Assembly: GCA_001972305.1 (NCBI GenBank)
Contig: BDDD01000542.1
Coordinates: 248,001 to 312,000 of the forward strand
Origin: Cephalotus follicularis
Lineage: Eukaryota; Streptophyta; Magnoliopsida; Oxalidales; Cephalotaceae
Length of the DNA stretch: 64,000 nucleotides
Reading direction: 5' to 3'
In this document: piece by piece, positions 46,742-60,060 of the stretch
Numbering within the stretch: position 1 is the stretch's first letter
Layout: every line of letters starts with the position of its first letter
Program-made: the position numbers and the translations under genes
Notes under the pieces: model-generated
Database searches by the model: none
What the model was told of the DNA's origin: nothing
What the model saw: the letters and a program-made list of their open reading frames with translations, nothing else

Positions 46742-48642
46742 TGTAACACCCCAAAATTTCATAAATATGTATAACCTCTCTTTATTAAGGCATGGCACTT
46801 TGGGCTTGGAAATGGTCCCTATGGTACTGGGCCGAATTCGTTTTAAAGGAGAAAAAGGAGAAACCAATATCAAGAGAAATCTAGAACCTTCCATGTTGGC
46901 TATAAAAGAGAAAGTGGGGAGTGTGGGGACGGCTGTTGCATCATTTGGGGAAGAAGACAAGAGAGTGTCATTGTCTAGAGAGTTCTTGTCTCTCCTTCCC
47001 ACTCTTTATTTAAATCCCCTCACTTTCAACCATCAGAGAGACATGGAGAGAGCAACCCGGGTTAGTGAAGGAAGGAGCAATCGTTTGTCTTAGCCGAGGA
47101 AAGGAAAGCGTGAATCGAGACTTGACGGGTTTAAGGTAGGTTCTACTACCTACTCAGTACCTGTATTTTATTTAAATGTTATAGATGCTATGCACTGCTT
47201 TTATAAATGGCTAGACTTAGTGTATTTACTGAATGAGTAAAAGTTGTAACGTAGAATGAGTGTAATCATCCTCTGGAACTGTTGGATATTTCAAGTGAGT
47301 AATTATATACTATAAGGAATGTGTTAAATGAATGTTCAATGAGCTATAATGCAGACTACCGCGTCCGAGCATGCTTAGCCTTTGTGTCTGAGGAGGACTA
47401 GCGTGCCAGAGCATACACCCGTGCATGTGTCTGAGCATGCCGAGCATACCCGAGCATGCGTCCGAGCATGCCAGAGCATGTGCTAAGCATACCCGAGCAT
47501 GTGCCTAGCATACCCGAGCATGCGTCCGAGCATGCCAGAACATATGCCCGAGCACGCCCGAGCCTGCGGCCAAGCATGCTAGAGCTTGTGTTCGAGTTGT
47601 CCAACTCAAACTTGCCAAGCTGGCCTTCCCATAGGATCAGAGGACGATCTAGTTAATGAACTGTAAGTTAGACTGAGTGTAATGGCAGACTAAATGTAAT
47701 GTAGACAAACCTTTTAGAAAGAAATAGAATGTTAATGTTAAACTGATTAATCTGTAATGTAATGGGTCACCAATTGAGATGAACCATAACTTGGTCACCA
47801 TCAGAGATGAACCAGTAAAGCTATCGCCCGAGATGAACCAATAGGTCACCAGGAAAGATGAACCAGGAGGGTCACCGAGGTAGATAGCCTACGGTGAGAT
47901 GAGCCATAAATGTTAAATGAATGTTACTGTATAGTATAAAGTGTAGTGATAGAACTGTAATGAGGTCTGAGTTAAGGTAATGTAAATGTGTATGTTCCTC
48001 TTCTCTGCCTATAACGCCTAGAGCGCGTATATTGCTCTTCCTAAAGCCGAGGAATCCGAGGAACCCTGTCTGTCTAAAATGTAATGATTGTCCCACCTCG
48101 GCTGTAATGTCTGGAGTGTGTTTCCGCTCCTCCTTAAGCAAGGGAGACCGAGGAGGAATATAAAGGACTGTTAATGGTTTACGGAATGATATTAATGCCT
48201 GTACTGTATGGTTGAGTTTTTATTGCATCTCTCGTGACATACATGCTTATACTTGCTGCATTTGCACTTCACACATAGATGGGTAGTAGTTCCTACACAA
48301 CAGTGGTTGCTGACCCATTCTTGCTAATGGGTCAGATGCAGGTGGAGTTTCATATCAAGCAAAAGATTAAGGTGGTTGAGTAAGTCTTCTCCTCCAATGC
48401 AGTTCAATGGCCCAAGTGTATAGAAAGGAAATTGTATATTGCTTTTGACCTGTCGGGCTGTGGCAGAGCTTGTTGAACAGTATTGTATATATTGAGTTTT
48501 ATCCACATAAGTCATGGTTTAATGGATTTTCCGCATGCATTACTGTATGTTAAAATGTTTTATTTATGTTGATGGACTTGAATGGTACGGCTCGTAGCGC
48601 GTCAAGCCTTGAGGGTTTGCCCTTGGGGTTTGGGGCGTTATA
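46742..48642 (+). repeat. C 5' LTR
   Basis: 1901 bp, TGTAACACCCC...GGGGCGTTATA. TATAAAAG at 46901-46908. Minisatellites at 47365-47600 (GAGCATGCC units) and 47760-47900 (GGTCACC..GAGATGAACCA units). Confidence 0.93.
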
Positions 48643-48647
48643 GTTTT

Positions 48648-48659
48648 TTGTATCAGAGT
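48648..48659 (+). promoter_or_regulatory. Primer binding site of C (tRNA-iMet)
   Basis: TTGTATCAGAGT, ten of twelve bases of TGGTATCAGAGC, five bases after the LTR. Confidence 0.8.
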
Positions 48660-51334
48660 GCCAAGTTATTCTATGCTGGATATACCAGTATGGAGTCCTT
48701 GGCTTTTAAGGATTATTGCATGCGGATATGATAAGTGGATATTAACCCTTTATTCTTATACAAGGTGATCATGGACGGTCGTCGAAGTAGAACTGCTCGA
48801 GGAGCGAGAGACGAGCCGTCGATTAGACGTACTCGAGCTAATAGAGATGCAGAAGAAGTAAATGTAGCCCAAGAGACAGAAGTGACAGCTCCCAATCGAG
48901 CGGAATCTAAGGGCCTTATAAGAAGAATGGGTGCAATGATGGCCCAGATGAATGAATTTATGCAGCATTATGCGACTGCATCAGAACAAACCTCAGTCGC
49001 CAGACCCGATAGACGAGTGACTGAAACACCTGAACAACCTCCGGCCTCAAGACCCCTTAGGCGTTCTATGAAAGCGAGGAGATCAGTCGATCAGCCTACA
49101 CGCCTAGAGGATCCCCTAGTCAGGTTTTTAAGACTAAATCCTCTAGTGTTTACAGGGGATCCAGATGCAGTAGTGGCTAGGATATGGTTAATGCAAATGG
49201 AGAAGATTTTTAGGGTCTTGGAGTGTTCTGACTCCCAGAAGATTCTTTTCGCCACATACATGCTACGAGGCGAAGCAGAACACTGGTGGAAAATGATTGA
49301 AACCTCATGGGAGCAATCAGGGGTAGTCAGTTCATGGGATAAATGTAACACCCCCCGAACGGCGGGAGTCGTTACGGTTCCTAATCTGAGACTAAACATA
49401 ACCTATCATGAAACATGGCTCAATTTTATGCTTTTTATCAAAATACTAACTCATTTTTTATTCCAATTTGCGTGATGGTCTAAAACATATTATTCAAAAT
49501 CTAAAACATTGTCTAATACTTTATTCATAATATGAAACTTAAACATAGTCTGGAAAGTTAAACATAAACCAAAAGCTTAGACATAATTCTAAGTCATAAA
49601 CAGAAAGGCATAACATAGTTCGAATAGGGGTCCTAACATGACCATAAAGTAACTAAACATAACCGGTTCCATCTCCTAAGTGATCCTTATCATAGGTGAC
49701 ATCTCGCTCATCACACATTGCCCGGATGATGTCCCAGAATACCTGCCGCATGGAAACAAAAACGCGGCTGAGCAAACCTCAGTACGGATATAGAATCATA
49801 AAACATAAAACGATAATTTTAAAAGATAGAAAATACCTGAATCTTCAAATATCATATACTTTATGCATAAAATAATTTTACATTAATTTAAAAAAAAACG
49901 AGGGTAAGTAGTCATGCAATCAATTTAAAATGAATATCTAATTTTCAAAGCGTTATTCAATTTTAAAACATAAGCTAAGTTTAAAATCCCAAAACATATT
50001 CAAAACGAAAAACAAACAAACAGAGACTTATCCGATTCCAATATCTCATTACCGAGATCCAAAGCGCATACACATATGCGAAGTTACAAGGGGTTTGCAA
50101 GGCCCACATGCCAAACGGAAAGACGTGTACGGCACTACACAATCAATCCCCAAAATCCAAATCCTTAACATATCAGATACTAGAGTATACCCATACGCCT
50201 CTATCACAAAATCGGATCCATAAGTCCACCTCATGGGACTTATTCAAAACATAGAGAGACGCCGTAGTCGAATCACACTGCTACGGAAGTGTCACGTCCC
50301 CGTGTCAGGCCCACGACGTGCCTATGGTACCTCCATAGGTAGAAAATATCTCTGTGTATATCTTATTTCGAAAACATTGTTTTATTTCTAAAAACAATTT
50401 AAAAACGTAAACGCATTTTCTAAACATTTTCTGGACATAGCAAAATCATTACGTAACATCAACTCATTTATTTTTCACTATAAAGAGATGATCATTTCAT
50501 AACATAGCGTAACGTATCTTAGCATAAAAAATATAGTTGGGAACGTTTAATTTTATAAAATGTCAAAAACCAATTTATTTGCGTAACATATTATAAAACA
50601 TAATCAAGTCTATAAAACGAGATCATAGAATACAACTGATTTTAGTTTGATAAACAGATAGCCAAGGAACGATAGAAATCCGTACATTATTTATAAAGTA
50701 AAACTATCTTTTTATTTACTACAGTAAAACCGATAGGAGGGTATCAAGAAACGAAGATCCGTACGTTATTCATAAAGTAAAACTAACATTTTTACTCTAA
50801 TAAAATCAATAGGAGCGCCAAAGAAAGAATGATCCGTACTAAAAACATATTTGAATTCATTTTAGTAAAACCGAAGGAATAAGCCAAGAACGAAGAATCG
50901 ATACATTTTCATAAAAACATATAACTGATTTATTTTAATAAAATCATCAGAGTATATCAAGGAACGAAAAATCCGTACTTTAATCGTAAAAAGTGAAACA
51001 GAACAGTTTCAATAAAATCAGATAGCCAAGAAAGAAGGACAGTCGTACATTTCAACAAAACATGTAACTGATTTATTTTTATAAAAATCACCAGAGTGTG
51101 TCAAGGAACGAAAATCCGTACCTTAGGCGATCACAACAAAGATAGATGAATTGATCAACAATTTTAAAAGTCTCTCGAAGCACAAAAATCTAAAAGATGC
51201 AATTTTATACATATAAGGATTCAAAAATCACTTCCAAACATCAAACATTAATTTAACAATGCTTAAAACATGCTCCAAATCATTACAAAACCAAACGGAT
51301 GACAAAACTTGAAACCAGAAAAATTACTGGACAA

Positions 51335-51470
51335 TTCCAGTCGACTGTAACAAAATCCAGTCGACTACTCAAAGGGTGGCAGTCGACTGTATGGCATAGG
51401 CAGTCGACTACTCAACTGGGTATGAATCCAGTCGACTGTTCAATGGGTGGCAGTCGACTGTGCAAGGCAA
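51335..51470. repeat. Palindrome array (CAGTCGACTG type), in LTR I
   Basis: Six copies of (C)CAGTCGACTG/A, some perfectly self-complementary over 10 bases. The same motif is in LTR J. Confidence 0.93.
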
Positions 51471-51734
51471 CTTCACAGATCATTACCAATATTTGTCTAA
51501 GACTTTGATCTTTAACCATATACTGTCTTTAACTAATTATCAATACGTACGATACTTAATCTTATAACGAAGAGAAATTTCTTACTAGTGGGTAACGTAC
51601 TTGAAAACTAATACCCACAAATTTACGGTGCCAATTCAGTGTATTCTGGATATATTCACAAATTTTAGTAGACCATTACATCATTTTGCCAAAATTGTCT
51701 TTTAACCTTAATTTTGACGACACACAACGACAAG

Positions 51735-51830
51735 ACAGCTCGTCTTGTCAGCTGACAGGTAAATTTGTCAGCTGACAATCTGGAACTCATCAGCTGACGA
51801 AACATTTTGTCAGCTGACCAATTTCTAGTT
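51735..51830. repeat. Palindrome array (TGTCAGCTGACA type), in LTR I
   Basis: Four copies of a 10-12 base palindrome centred on CAGCTG, about 300 bases from the CAGTCGACTG array. Confidence 0.93.
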
Positions 51831-54800
51831 TCACAATCTGTTTATAACCATTACTAGACACTTCAGGGCTTGCTAACAATCTCAGAAACATTAACCAAAC
51901 ATACATGGCAGGGATTAAAAAGAGAACACACTAGCAACCTACATGAACATGCATTGGATATTATAAACAAAAATTCACTGCTAAACCATATCAATAGAGT
52001 AAAACAAACCTGGTATGATGATCAAAGGAGAACAAACGGATTCTAATCTTGCAGGTTCGGGTATTAGGCACAATGACACAATGGAGGCATATACAAAGAA
52101 TAATAACATACATATACAATATGAGAAAGACAATTTAGGTCATGGTAATGCAGAAAAGGAATCCAAAATCTGTTAGAATAGGGAATGAGGCAAAATTTTC
52201 GGGATTGAGGGAGAGAAAGGGAAGGCAGAATCGGTTTTGGGAGAGGAAGAAAGCAAGAGTACGGGAGAGGGAGGGAAGAAAATAGAAACAAAATAAAATT
52301 GCCATAATTCATTTATTTTATTTCCAATATAATACACTTTTGCCATATTAATAATTAAACTAATTTATAATACAAACAATTGGTTTTATCTTTCCCATAA
52401 TCCCTATTCCAATAATTTAGCAAAAGCCCAAAGATGGTATTATTTAGCCTAAGTCATAAAAGCCCAAAAATTATAATATCATATAGCTCATAAATTAAAA
52501 TAGGCCAAAATAATAATAAAAACTGATATTATATTTATACAAAATATAATTCAATTAATTTTACTTATTCATGTACATAGTCCAACCAATATAATAACAA
52601 AACATTAAATTTTTGCTTTTTCAACAATCATATTCTAATAAATATGAGAAGCCCTAAGTTTAAAATTATGTAGCCCAAAGATCACATTATGCCAACACAA
52701 CTAAATAAATCAAATTTAAAATCCGAAAATATGCACGTGAACGAACGGGGTATTACAATAAATTTAAAACAGAATTTAATGGACAATACTATCCTGAAAC
52801 ATAAGTGGATAAAAGAGAGGCATAATTTCTTAACCTAACTCAAGGTGATATGTCAGTAGCTCAATACGAGGCTAAGTTCACTGAGTTATCGAGAGTAGCT
52901 CCACACACGGTTAATACAGAAACGAGGATGGCTAAGAAGTTTCTTATAGGACTCAGACCGGATATCAGACAACAGCTAGTACCTTTACGGCTGAGATCCC
53001 TCTTTGAATTGTCTAGCAGAGCCAGCGACATTGAAGTTGTGAAATGAGATACATAATTTGAGAATTCAAACAACAATAAGAGATCTATATCTCCCAGTGG
53101 ACATTCTAGTAGGAGTTTTGGGGGCAGTAATAAGTCTCAAAGATCGAGGTATAGCAGTCGCTCTGGTCAGAGTGGATCCCCACACAGCATTGGTAGTCCT
53201 ACTGGTCCCTCCATATTTGGGAGACAGTCCCAGCAGAGAAGGAGAGGTCGTGGTTCTCAACGAAGAGATCGAGGATTATTGTCACCACAGAGGAGTCATT
53301 CCAGACTTGCTGACTCTAGCAGTCAAGCTCCTTATGAACCATGTGTATATTGTCAGCGTACGAATCACGCCTCCGACGATTGTTGGTCTAAAACTGGTAA
53401 ATGTATGGTGTGCGGAGCTACTGATCATAAAGTTGTAGAATGCCCTTATGGAAGGCACGATTATGGCATTCAGCTAGGACAGAGTGCGGCTTCACATCAG
53501 GGAGGTTCCCAACCGAGCTGTAATTCTGGATAGCAATATCAGGATCGTCCTAGCACCAGTTCAGGATGAGGTGATCGTGGAAAACAACCAATAGGATCAA
53601 CACCTACCATACAAGGTAGGGTATATGTTATGGATAAACAAGTCGCAGCAGGATCTGCCTCGGTTTTTGGAGGTACGGTTTACATGTTTCATTGTATGGC
53701 ACAAGCTCTTATAGACTCAGGCTCTTCCCACTCTTATATTGCATTACATTTTATACAACAAATGAATGTAGAGCCAGAGCCCTTACCCTTTGTTATAGAA
53801 GTTAGCACACAGTAGGAGAGTCTGCTACCTCCGAATGGGTGTGTAAGTCTTGTGCTATTGAGATTGCTGGACACATATTACTGGCAGATCTGATAGTGTT
53901 GCCGATAGGTGAATTGGATGTAATTTTGAGAATGGATTGGTTATCGGCACACTATGCTCACGTTGATTCTAACAAGAAGGTTGTGACCTTCAATATGCCA
54001 GGACAATCTCCGTTCTGGTTCATTGGAACCTTGGAATGTCAACCAATTCAAATGATATCTACTATACAGGCTGACCGACTATTGAGAAAGGGTTGTGATG
54101 CTTACCTAGCACATATTGTCGATGACAGAAGATAGATACCAAAGATTGAGGATGTTCTAGTTGTCTGTGAATACCCGGATGTGTTTTTGGAAGAATTGAC
54201 ATCCTTACCCCCTGAAAGAAATGTAGAGTTTACCATTGATCTCCTGCTAGGAACAACACCTATATCGAGAGCTCCCTATAGAATGGCCTCTCCTAAATTA
54301 AAGGAACTAAAAGTACAGTTATAGGAGTTACTCAATAAAGGTTTCATTCGACAGAGCATGTCTCCATGGGGAGCACCAGTCTTGTTTGTTAAGAAGAAAG
54401 ACGGGTCGTTACGAATGTGCATTGATTATCGGCAACTTAATAGAGTGACTATTAAGAATAAATATCCGCTGCCACATATTGATGAGTTATTTGATCAGCT
54501 TAGAGGATCGACGGTTTTCTCTAAGCTAGATTTGTGATTTGGATATCATCAACTCAGAGTTAGGAGGGAGGATATCCCGAAAACAGCTTTCAAATCACGT
54601 TACGGACATTATGAATTCGTAGTCATGCCGTTCGGGGTAACTAATGCCCCTGCTGCATTCATGAGTTTGATGAATCAAGTTTTTAGTCCATATGTTGATC
54701 GATTTATTGTAGTGTTCATCGATGATATCCTGGTGTATTCTAAGACAATGGAAGAACATGGGGAACATCTGCACTTGGCACTGTAAACCCTGAGAGAACA

Positions 54801-57800
54801 TCGGTTATATGTCAAGTTCAGCAAATGTGAATTCTGATTGTCAGAGGTAGCTTTTCTTGGTCATATCATTTCTAGTGCCGGCTTGTCAGTCAACCCATCA
54901 AAGATAGAAGCAATAAAGGATTGGAAACTGCCAACTAATGTAACAGAAGTTAGAAGCTTTTTGGGCCTGGCGAGATATTACTGTCACTTCGTTGAAGGAT
55001 TCTCCCGCATAGCCACACCTCTGACCCGATTGACAGAGAAGAATGTAGCCTTTGTATGGGATGAACAGTGTGAACAAAGATTTTAGGAGCTGAAACATCG
55101 ATTGACTTTTGCGCCAATCTTAGCTTTACCAGAAGGTAGTGAAGGTTTTGTGATATACAGTGATGCGTCAGTAGTGGCTTGGGTTGTGTCCTGATGCATA
55201 ATGGAAAGGTGATCGCTTACGCCTTAAGGAAATTGAAGCCCCATGAAAAGAAGTATCCAACTCACGATCTTGAGTTAGCAGCGATAGTCTTTGCGCTGCG
55301 TAAATGGAGGCATTATCTATATGGTACAAAATTTGAAGTGGATACTGATAATAAGAGTCTGAGGTATCTGTTCTCTCAAAAGGACCTAAATATGAGACAA
55401 AGGAGATGGATAGAATTGCTCAATAATTATAATTGTGAAATTCAATACCATCTAGGAAAAGCTAACATGGTTGTTGACGCCTTAAGTCATCGATTAACTT
55501 GCCTAACGATTTCTCATATTCAGATACGTCCGTGGTTGATGGATAGAATAAGGGAAGCTCAAGGTAAAGATGGAATCTTGCTTAAAATGGCATTGGATGG
55601 TCAAAGTGGGTTGAAACCCCACTTCTCAATCCAAAGTGACGGACTGATCAGATATTCGGATAGAATTTGTGTTCCCGATGACAAGGAATTGAAAGATGAA
55701 CTTTTGTCACAAGCACACCGCTCCAAATTCTCTGTACATCCGAGGAGTACCAAGATGTATCGAGATTTGAAGCTTAGCTACTAGTGGAATAATATGAAAA
55801 AGAAGATAGCTGAATATGTCGCTTCTTGCCTGACATGTCAGCAAATTAAAGCAGAACACCAAAGGCCAGCAGGGTTACTCCAACCCTTACCGGTAGCACA
55901 ATGGAAATGGGAACAGGATTCTGTGACTGGATTAACAAGAACAAGGACTAACCATGATGCCATATGGATGATCGTTGACCGCTTTTCTAAATCCACCCAT
56001 TTCCTAGCGATCAAGACCACCTACTCCCTTGAAGGGTTAGCAACTTTGTATATTCTAGAGATAGTTAAGCTCCATGGTGTACCAATCAATGTAGTGTCGG
56101 ATAGGGACCCTAGATTTACGTCCCGATTCTGGAAGAAATTACAAGCAGCCCTTGGTACCCAACAGTATTTTAGCACTGCTTTTCACCCCCAGATTGATGG
56201 GCAGTCTGAGAGAACCATTGAGACATTGGAAGACATGCTTAGGGCATGTGTGATGGATTGGGGTGGCAGATGGGATGAACACCTGCCATTAGTGGAATTC
56301 TCATATAATAACAGTTATCATGCCAGTATTGGAATGGCACTGTTTGAAGCTCTCTATGGATGGAAATGTAGAACCCCAATCTATTGGTTTGAAATGGGTG
56401 AACAAAGTTTATTAGGACCAGAATTGATACAGGAAACAACGGAGAAAGCTAAAGTGATACGGGAAAGGCTGTTAACGACTCAAAATAGATAGAAAAGTTA
56501 CGCGGATCACCGAAGAAGAGAGCTAGAATTTTCAGTGGGAGACCATGTTTTTCTTAAGGTCTCACCCCTTAAAGGCATTATGAGGTTCGGCAAGAAAGGA
56601 AAGTTATCCCCTCACTTTATAGGACCCTTTGAGATTGCCTTGCCTCCTAGTTTATCGAATGTGCATAATGTTTTTCATGTCTTAATATTAAGGAAATGCC
56701 AGCCCAACCCTTCTCAAGTTCTTCAGTGGGAATCATTACAGTTAGGACATGACATGAGCTTTGTTGAGACTTCTGTCCGAATCCTTGATCGTCAAATCAA
56801 ACAATTAAGAAGCAAGAATGTCCCCTTAGTAAAGGTATTGTGGCAACATCATGGAAGTGAAGAAACTTCGTGGGAGCATGAGGATGATATGAGAGCGGTG
56901 TTGGAACCTTAAGGCGATTTAAACAATAAAATATCTAGATGCATAAAAGCCTAATATATATATATATATATATCTCAATAAGGAGGAGTAGGCAGAATTA
57001 CTCACATTAATGGAGCGGCTCATTCCTTCTTCCTTTGAGTCTTCTTGCTTCCAAAAGCGAAGGTTCCTTGTTTTTATGAAACGGTTCTAGCCTCCAAGTG
57101 TAGAACGCCTCGAAGGTATCCACACCAAGCTTCAATTTCCAACACCCGGTTTCTCAAACCTTCAACTCTTGATTCTGTTCTTGAGAGAGAAAAGAGAGAA
57201 GACTCCAAAAGAACACAAAAACATGTACCTTAATCTCATTAAGGATAATTAATCTCATTAATTATAATTAGAAAATTATTATCCTAATTTTTCTCTCATA
57301 ACCGTGTTGGAAATATCAGCTCGTATTGTGTGTGACCCTATGGGTTCACTATTATGCTGGCCGTAGGATTAAATTATGACACTCACAATTATCCAATTAA
57401 ATATTTATTATCACATAAAAAAAATATTCTCTTGGACATATCGAATTAAAACTCTTTTAATTCTTTTCTTCCAAGATTAATTTATCAATTTAATCTCGAG
57501 CATCCCACCAGTTGACATCGACATCTAGCAATGTATAATGACCCTCAGATAATATGAATAATTTACGAACCACTATTTACAGGTACATGCACGTATAGTC
57601 CCTCCATTGACAATGCTCTCATTAAATCTAGGGTATGGATTATGTCAGACCTTAATAATTTAATCTTTAGCCTCGTGACTATCTTTCATTAGCCTAAATA
57701 ATATTAGAGGTGCCCCTCTAATATTCAACCAATGATATCACACTCTTGATATCGTGGCTAGCCTGACCAGGCGTTTAATTGCTAACGAAAATCATCCTGA

Positions 57801-59049
57801 GCATAGTCTTCTTTTACTAGAAGCAATGGATTCATTGTAACCAGTTCACATACCTCCATACATATGCGTACCATGTCCAACTAATGTGTCACACCCCGTT
57901 ATTCCATTACATAGAGACAACATATGCGGTGATATCAGGAATAATATCCTTATACATAAGGAAAGTACAACAACAACAACGGAGTGCAAATCGTTCATTA
58001 CAATTACAATACAACATAAAATAACAACCTTAAGTAGATCGAAGCTCCCCAAACTTCAGCAACGCGCCTTCCCGAATGCCTTCACTTAATCTGAACTTGT
58101 AGGGGTTAGCCGTTGTCCTCACTTGGCTAAGTAGGAAGATAATGCATGATAAAGAATATATAAATGCAACATGTATGACATTTTATATCGAAAATAACAT
58201 AATTAAGTATTCCAATATATAAGCAACCATGCCAAGTGGCCATAGACAATACAATTCAAGAATACCGCACAAGGGTAAAATCAATCTATACTGTGGTTGG
58301 GTGTCACATGTCGTTACCTCCTAGCACAAACTGTGCACCACCTATCCATTACCCTACGCTCCGAAGATGATAGATCAGGTAACATTTACTACCGGCGTTA
58401 GCGGGCAGTTTAACACATAAGATCTGCAAGGCATATAAGTTTGTTGGATACTCTAGCCAACTCCTGGCACATAGGATCACCTCCGTAGCCAGTGACCTCT
58501 GCCATCACTCGACTAACGGTATTAAACATAGACAACAATTCAATCAATTCAATAGTAATATTACATATATCAATAGTATGCAATATAAAAGTTGTTTTCT
58601 TTGGAAACACTTAACAATTCAGTAATCGTACATCTCGTAGGAGGAAAACGATATTCAGTACAATAATAGTACCTCTCATTGGAGGAAAATCAGTAATCAT
58701 TTGACAATATACATTTCAATTTGAAAACTGTAAGGAATTCATATTTGTGCTTAAAGTACTAGTTGGTTCAATCATTTGAAAATAAGGGACAGTAGTGTTA
58801 ATGAGCACCCTAAACAATATATACTAATTATAACAACAGTGAGGCACAGTAGCAATCCAAGGGTTCAATAAAGTCATTAGCATACCATAGTCATTCTTAC
58901 ACAACTTTCACAAGAAATGCATACATTGTCTAAATTCTGAAATGTAATTATATAAGGCCAGGATTGACTATCACAGTCACCCCATATGGAGGCCAGGTTA
59001 ATTACATTCAATTTAAGGCCCAATCAGAGCCTGTGTCAGAATTTTAATC

Positions 59050-59170
59050 CAGGACAGTCGGCTGTTCCCAAGAACAGTCGGCTGTTTGGTTGAGTAGTAG
59101 ACTGTTTGTTCTTAACAGTCGACTGGTTCGTTTGAGTAGTCAACTGTCATGAAGAACAGTCGACTGCTTT
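59050..59170. repeat. Palindrome array (CAGTCGACTG type), J first block
   Basis: Six copies such as ACAGTCGACTG, ACAGTCGGCTGT and TAGTAGACTGT. Confidence 0.9.
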
Positions 59171-59929
59171 GCCCAGAAAAGAGTAGGCAGTAGCAGGGTA
59201 TGTATTTCAATGTCCAAATACTAACTTAAACAACACATGCAATCAAACAGAAAATTAACCATACATGATATGCATAATATATCTTCCAAAAACATGTCAT
59301 TACCCCTACCTTAAGTGCTATCCCGAAATCAATTTGGATTTATTTCTCTCTTTAAAGTCCAAAGCTCCTTCACCAACTTAATCTTCCAATCTCAGCAGGA
59401 TTGATCTATACAATGCATGCTCGAAGGTTCAGTCATGTAATCAGTAAGTTTAAATTTACCATTTCTAAATTTGACATTATGGACAGTATACATGTAAACC
59501 GTATGTATTACTGTTAGCCTACAACTTCAACCATAATCCCAAATTGGAAGCTTACCAGGGATCAAGACTTCAACTCCTTCTTTGAGCTCCAATCCTTCAA
59601 CATGCAAGCTTCAAAATAATCTTTCTTTCCTTCAGTGTTTTCTAACAACCAAACCCTCAGGCAGCCTCTGTTTATAAGGGAGATGTATCCTCAATCCCCG
59701 TTTTCAGTCATTAATTCTCCATTCCCCTTCCTCCTTCTCTCTCTCTCACATGTTCACTTCTTTCTCACCTTTTCTCTTCCCATTTCTGTTTGCAGTTTGC
59801 AGGTCTGCAGAGCACATGCAAAGCATTCCTTTTTTGCATGCTCTGGTAGCTGGTGACTTCGCCTAACACCTGTCCCTCATGCAAGCTACAGCTCTATCTC
59901 GCATGCACAGACACCTGTTCTGTGCCGTT

Positions 59930-60060
59930 CCAGTCGACTGTATTCACTTGGCAATCGACTGTCCACTCCTAGCATCAAATAGTCGACTGTTCCCCTACGA
60001 CAGTCGGTTGTTCCTCCATAAACTAGGCAGTCGATTGTTACCCTGTAACAGTCGGCTGTC
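59930..60060. repeat. Palindrome array (CAGTCGACTG type), J second block
   Basis: Six copies (CAGTCGACTGT, CAATCGACTGT, CAGTCGGTTGT and others). The two blocks flank a CT-rich stretch near 59690-59790. Confidence 0.9.

Larger units (their letters stand above)
49344..52757 (-). mobile_element. Solo LTR 'I' of a Ty3/gypsy element, in C gag
   Basis: TGTAACACCCCCC...GGGGTATTACA with perfect duplication ATAAA (49339-49343 and 52758-52762). 3414 bp. Minus orientation relative to the related solo LTR at 6370-9319 (shared block 50280-50340). Leader-like block (CT-rich on the minus strand) near 52180-52290. Holds two palindrome arrays and long tracts of AAACATAAC- and CGTAC-type short repeats (50600-51120). 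Confidence 0.92.
48771..56898 (+). pseudogene. Gag-pol remains of gypsy C
   Basis: Gag begins MDGRRSRTARGAR at 48771 and includes a conserved FLRLNPLVFTGDPDA block and YMLRGEAEHWWKMIE. It resumes after solo LTR I at 52763. CCHC knuckles at ~53338-53450 (CVYCQRTNHASDDC, CMVCGATDHKVVEC), protease ~53630-54130 (LIDSGSSHSYI), reverse transcriptase ~54360-54860 ([28 protein letters not shown]), RNase H ~55130-55500, integrase ~55680-56490 (CLTCQQIKAEHQ, WMIVDRFSKSTHF, HPQIDGQSERTIETLEDMLRACV), chromodomain-type tail ~56535-56898 (VRILDRQIKQLRSKNVPLVKVLW). Broken. Confidence 0.9.
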
